NCBI GenBank assembly: GCA_002360555.1
Contig: DEQS01000081.1
Span: 42,677 to 93,868 of the forward strand
Direction: 5' to 3'
DNA: 51,192 nucleotides
From: Chloracidobacterium sp. UBA3360
GTDB lineage: Bacteria > Acidobacteriota > Blastocatellia > Pyrinomonadales > Pyrinomonadaceae
Part shown: one piece after another, positions 49,633 through 51,192 of the stretch
Position numbering within the stretch: position 1 is the stretch's first letter
Layout: the number at the start of each line of letters is the position of its first letter
Program-made: the position numbers and the translations under genes
The notes under the pieces: model-generated
Told to the model about the DNA's origin: nothing
The model's input: the letters and a program-made list of their open reading frames with translations, nothing else
The model's database searches: none

Positions 49633-50850
49633 ATGTTACGACGGATTTTGCCCGTACTGTTTGTTTTTGTGGTTTTGATGGCGGCAGCGATGCCCGCGCT
49701 TGCGTGGGACGATACTGGGCACAAGATCACCGCCTATATCGCGTGGCAGCGAATGATGCCGGATGTCCGCGAGCGGGTGCTAAAGATATTGCTGGCGGCC
49801 CCGGAGGATTCGACCATCGGAACGTATTATATGCCGTACGGTTCGCAAAACGTGGACGCGCGAAAGCGGGATTATTTTATGTTCATGGCGACATGGGCTG
49901 ATGTCATTCGCGACCGTAATTTTGATGTCCGGTATAAGAAATATCACAAAGGCAACTGGCATTATGATGACCAGTTTTGGACATCGAGAGACGGCAAGAT
50001 CGAGTATTTGAAGGCTCCTGAGGACGGTGGCCAGGCCCTGACGAGGATCGACGAATTTATCAAAGTGATCAGCAGTAAGGCAACCGATAGCGAAAAAGCG
50101 GTCGCGATCGCGTGGCTTGAGCATCTGATCGGCGACATACACCAACCGCTGCATTCGTCGGCCCGCGTGACCGACACCGAGCCTAAGGGCGATCAGGGCG
50201 GCAATCTGTTTTCGCTGACGCCAAAAGACACGCCGCGTGACAAACAGGAAAATCTGCACTGGTTTTGGGATTCGATCGTCGTCCGCAACATTCCAAACAC
50301 CAAAAATGTCTGCGATATCGATTTTCTCGAACCGCTGGCTAAAGATTTCATGAAAAAATACCCGTTCGACAAAATGCAGAGCCGATTGGCTTTGTCGGAC
50401 CCCGCCTCGTGGGCAAAAGAGAGCCTGACGTTTGCTCAAAACGATGTTTTCTCGACGGATCTGAAACGCGGGGAGATGCCGTCGGATAAGTATAGGAAAA
50501 AAGGGTTAAAGATCGCCGAGGAAAGACTGACTCTCGCGGGTTACCGCATGGGCGAGATATTTAATCAGGCATTCGGAGCAAAACCGGCCGTGGCGTCTGC
50601 CGATGCGATCCCGTGCAAGATCATCCGCAAGGTGATGTATCCGATCACGAAGACAAGTTCGGTCAGGCAGACGCTTGAAATTGCCCTGCTGGATCTGTGT
50701 CCAACCCAGGTCGTATCACGCCCGATGTATAGCTTTTTTATCGGCGGTGAAATGGTGATGAAGGAATACGATGTCGTGCGGACGTTTAAAGACGAAGCCG
50801 AGGCCCGTAAATATGCCGCTGATAATAAGGTCACCGATATTAGTTTTTAG
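49633..50850 (+). CDS. Secreted S1/P1-type nuclease
   Basis: About 405 residues from ATG 49633, with AGGAG 11 nt upstream. Signal peptide 1-24 (ending MPALA), leaving Trp25 at the mature N-terminus, as required for zinc coordination in S1/P1 nucleases (WDDTGHKITAYIA). Further zinc ligands: the D-containing TWADVIRD segment, HYDD, and HLIGDIHQPLHSS plus NLHWFWDS. Cleaves single-stranded nucleic acids in the periplasm or outside. The C-terminal 130 residues extend beyond the usual family length and include a conserved Cys pair. Longer upstream reading is rejected. Confidence 0.9.
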   Translation: MLRRILPVLFVFVVLMAAAMPALAWDDTGHKITAYIAWQRMMPDVRERVLKILLAAPEDSTIGTYYMPYGSQNVDARKRDYFMFMATWADVIRDRNFDVRYKKYHKGNWHYDDQFWTSRDGKIEYLKAPEDGGQALTRIDEFIKVISSKATDSEKAVAIAWLEHLIGDIHQPLHSSARVTDTEPKGDQGGNLFSLTPKDTPRDKQENLHWFWDSIVVRNIPNTKNVCDIDFLEPLAKDFMKKYPFDKMQSRLALSDPASWAKESLTFAQNDVFSTDLKRGEMPSDKYRKKGLKIAEERLTLAGYRMGEIFNQAFGAKPAVASADAIPCKIIRKVMYPITKTSSVRQTLEIALLDLCPTQVVSRPMYSFFIGGEMVMKEYDVVRTFKDEAEARKYAADNKVTDISF

Positions 50851-50862
50851 TCTCTCTATCAA

Positions 50863-51192
50863 ATGACTCCACACGAGACGCTGCAATATTTTCGCGAACG
50901 CGAGCCTTCGATCGTCGCCGCGATCCGCGAGATCGTCGATATCGAGGCTCCGTCTTACGATGCCGTGCAGAGCCGTGCGGTCGCGGATTGGATCGAGCGG
51001 GCCGCTCTTGCGACCGGAGCAGAACTGACCGTCGAACGCTTGGCCGTTGCGGATGGCGAGCATGTATTGATCCGAGCATTTCCAGGTGAAGGGAAACACA
51101 CCTTGCTACTCGGCCACACCGACACCGTTCATCCGGTTGGCACAAATCTGAAAAATCCGACGCGGATCGAGGGCGATAGATTTTCCGGCTGC
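50863..51192 (+). CDS. M20-family metallopeptidase, N-terminal part (runs off the right edge)
   Basis: 110 codons are present from ATG 50863. The first metal-binding motif GHTDTVHPVG (His85, Asp87) is intact and in the expected place after the LLLGH strand; the N-terminal helix REIVDIEAPSYD is typical of the carboxypeptidase G2/ArgE-like branch. Family members hydrolyse peptide or N-acyl amino acid bonds using two zinc ions. 12 nt after the nuclease stop, so likely co-transcribed. Specificity cannot be set from this fragment. Confidence 0.88.
   Translation, partial: MTPHETLQYFREREPSIVAAIREIVDIEAPSYDAVQSRAVADWIERAALATGAELTVERLAVADGEHVLIRAFPGEGKHTLLLGHTDTVHPVGTNLKNPTRIEGDRFSGC

Overview
The window is chromosomal DNA around the replication origin of a bacterium, most likely an acidobacterium of the Blastocatellia type. 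This placement is inferred from a GWxTD-domain protein, DUF6438 and DUF5990 proteins, moderate GC content, a diderm envelope (SLBB export protein, TlpA-like thioredoxins, Tat-exported oxidoreductase) and similarity of gene style; no 16S gene is present. I see no prophage, IS element or CRISPR array.

Layout. 1-2091 holds gyrB (5' part) and recF on the minus strand. 2243-6043 holds two secreted thioredoxin-like proteins, a tRNA-Ser(UGA), and a TetR regulator plus long-chain acyl-CoA synthetase behind a near-consensus FadR-type operator. 6048-9543 holds an SLBB polysaccharide-export protein, a class I aminotransferase and a double-PDZ protein. 9594-16700 is a minus-strand membrane/polyamine cluster: SAM decarboxylase, DUF4178 zinc-ribbon membrane protein, a 49-residue membrane peptide, DUF350, membrane-fused aminopropyltransferase, Tat-exported FAD amine oxidase-like lipoprotein and a polytopic membrane protein. 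16796-21059 holds a lipoprotein, a GWxTD protein and tatB/tatC. 21117-24746 is parB, parA and mnmG, with two parS-like palindromes between parA and mnmG. 24820-28034 holds two secreted peptidase/hydrolase genes. 28110-32763 is mnmE, jag/khpB, yidC, yidD, rnpA and rpmH, with rpmH nested out of frame inside rnpA. 32827-37030 holds DUF6438, purN, a transglutaminase-like protein, purM and DUF5990. 37157-39120 is a MacB-like ABC exporter pair; 39124-39661 a BrnT-like toxin-antitoxin pair. 39767-42155 holds small envelope proteins and a nuclease A inhibitor-like protein. 42590-45670 is dnaA, oriC and dnaN. 45933-51192 holds accessory genes (DUF6680, DUF1428, DoxX, SRPBCC, S1/P1 nuclease, M20 peptidase start).

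How it works together. Most genes left of oriC (about 44.1 kb) are on the minus strand and dnaA/dnaN on the plus strand, as expected for leading-strand bias around a bidirectional origin. The usual rnpA-rpmH-dnaA-dnaN-recF-gyrB neighbourhood is broken: rpmH/rnpA lie about 11 kb and recF/gyrB about 42 kb left of oriC, while origin segregation genes (parAB) sit in between. Several gaps hold short tandem-unit or inverted repeats with a 9- or 10-nt period, and two of these supply the C-terminal codons and stop of a protein gene.

The strongest candidates for something undescribed are the polyamine/DUF350 membrane cluster, the diverged parS-like pair, and the rpmH-within-rnpA arrangement, previously known to me from Thermus.
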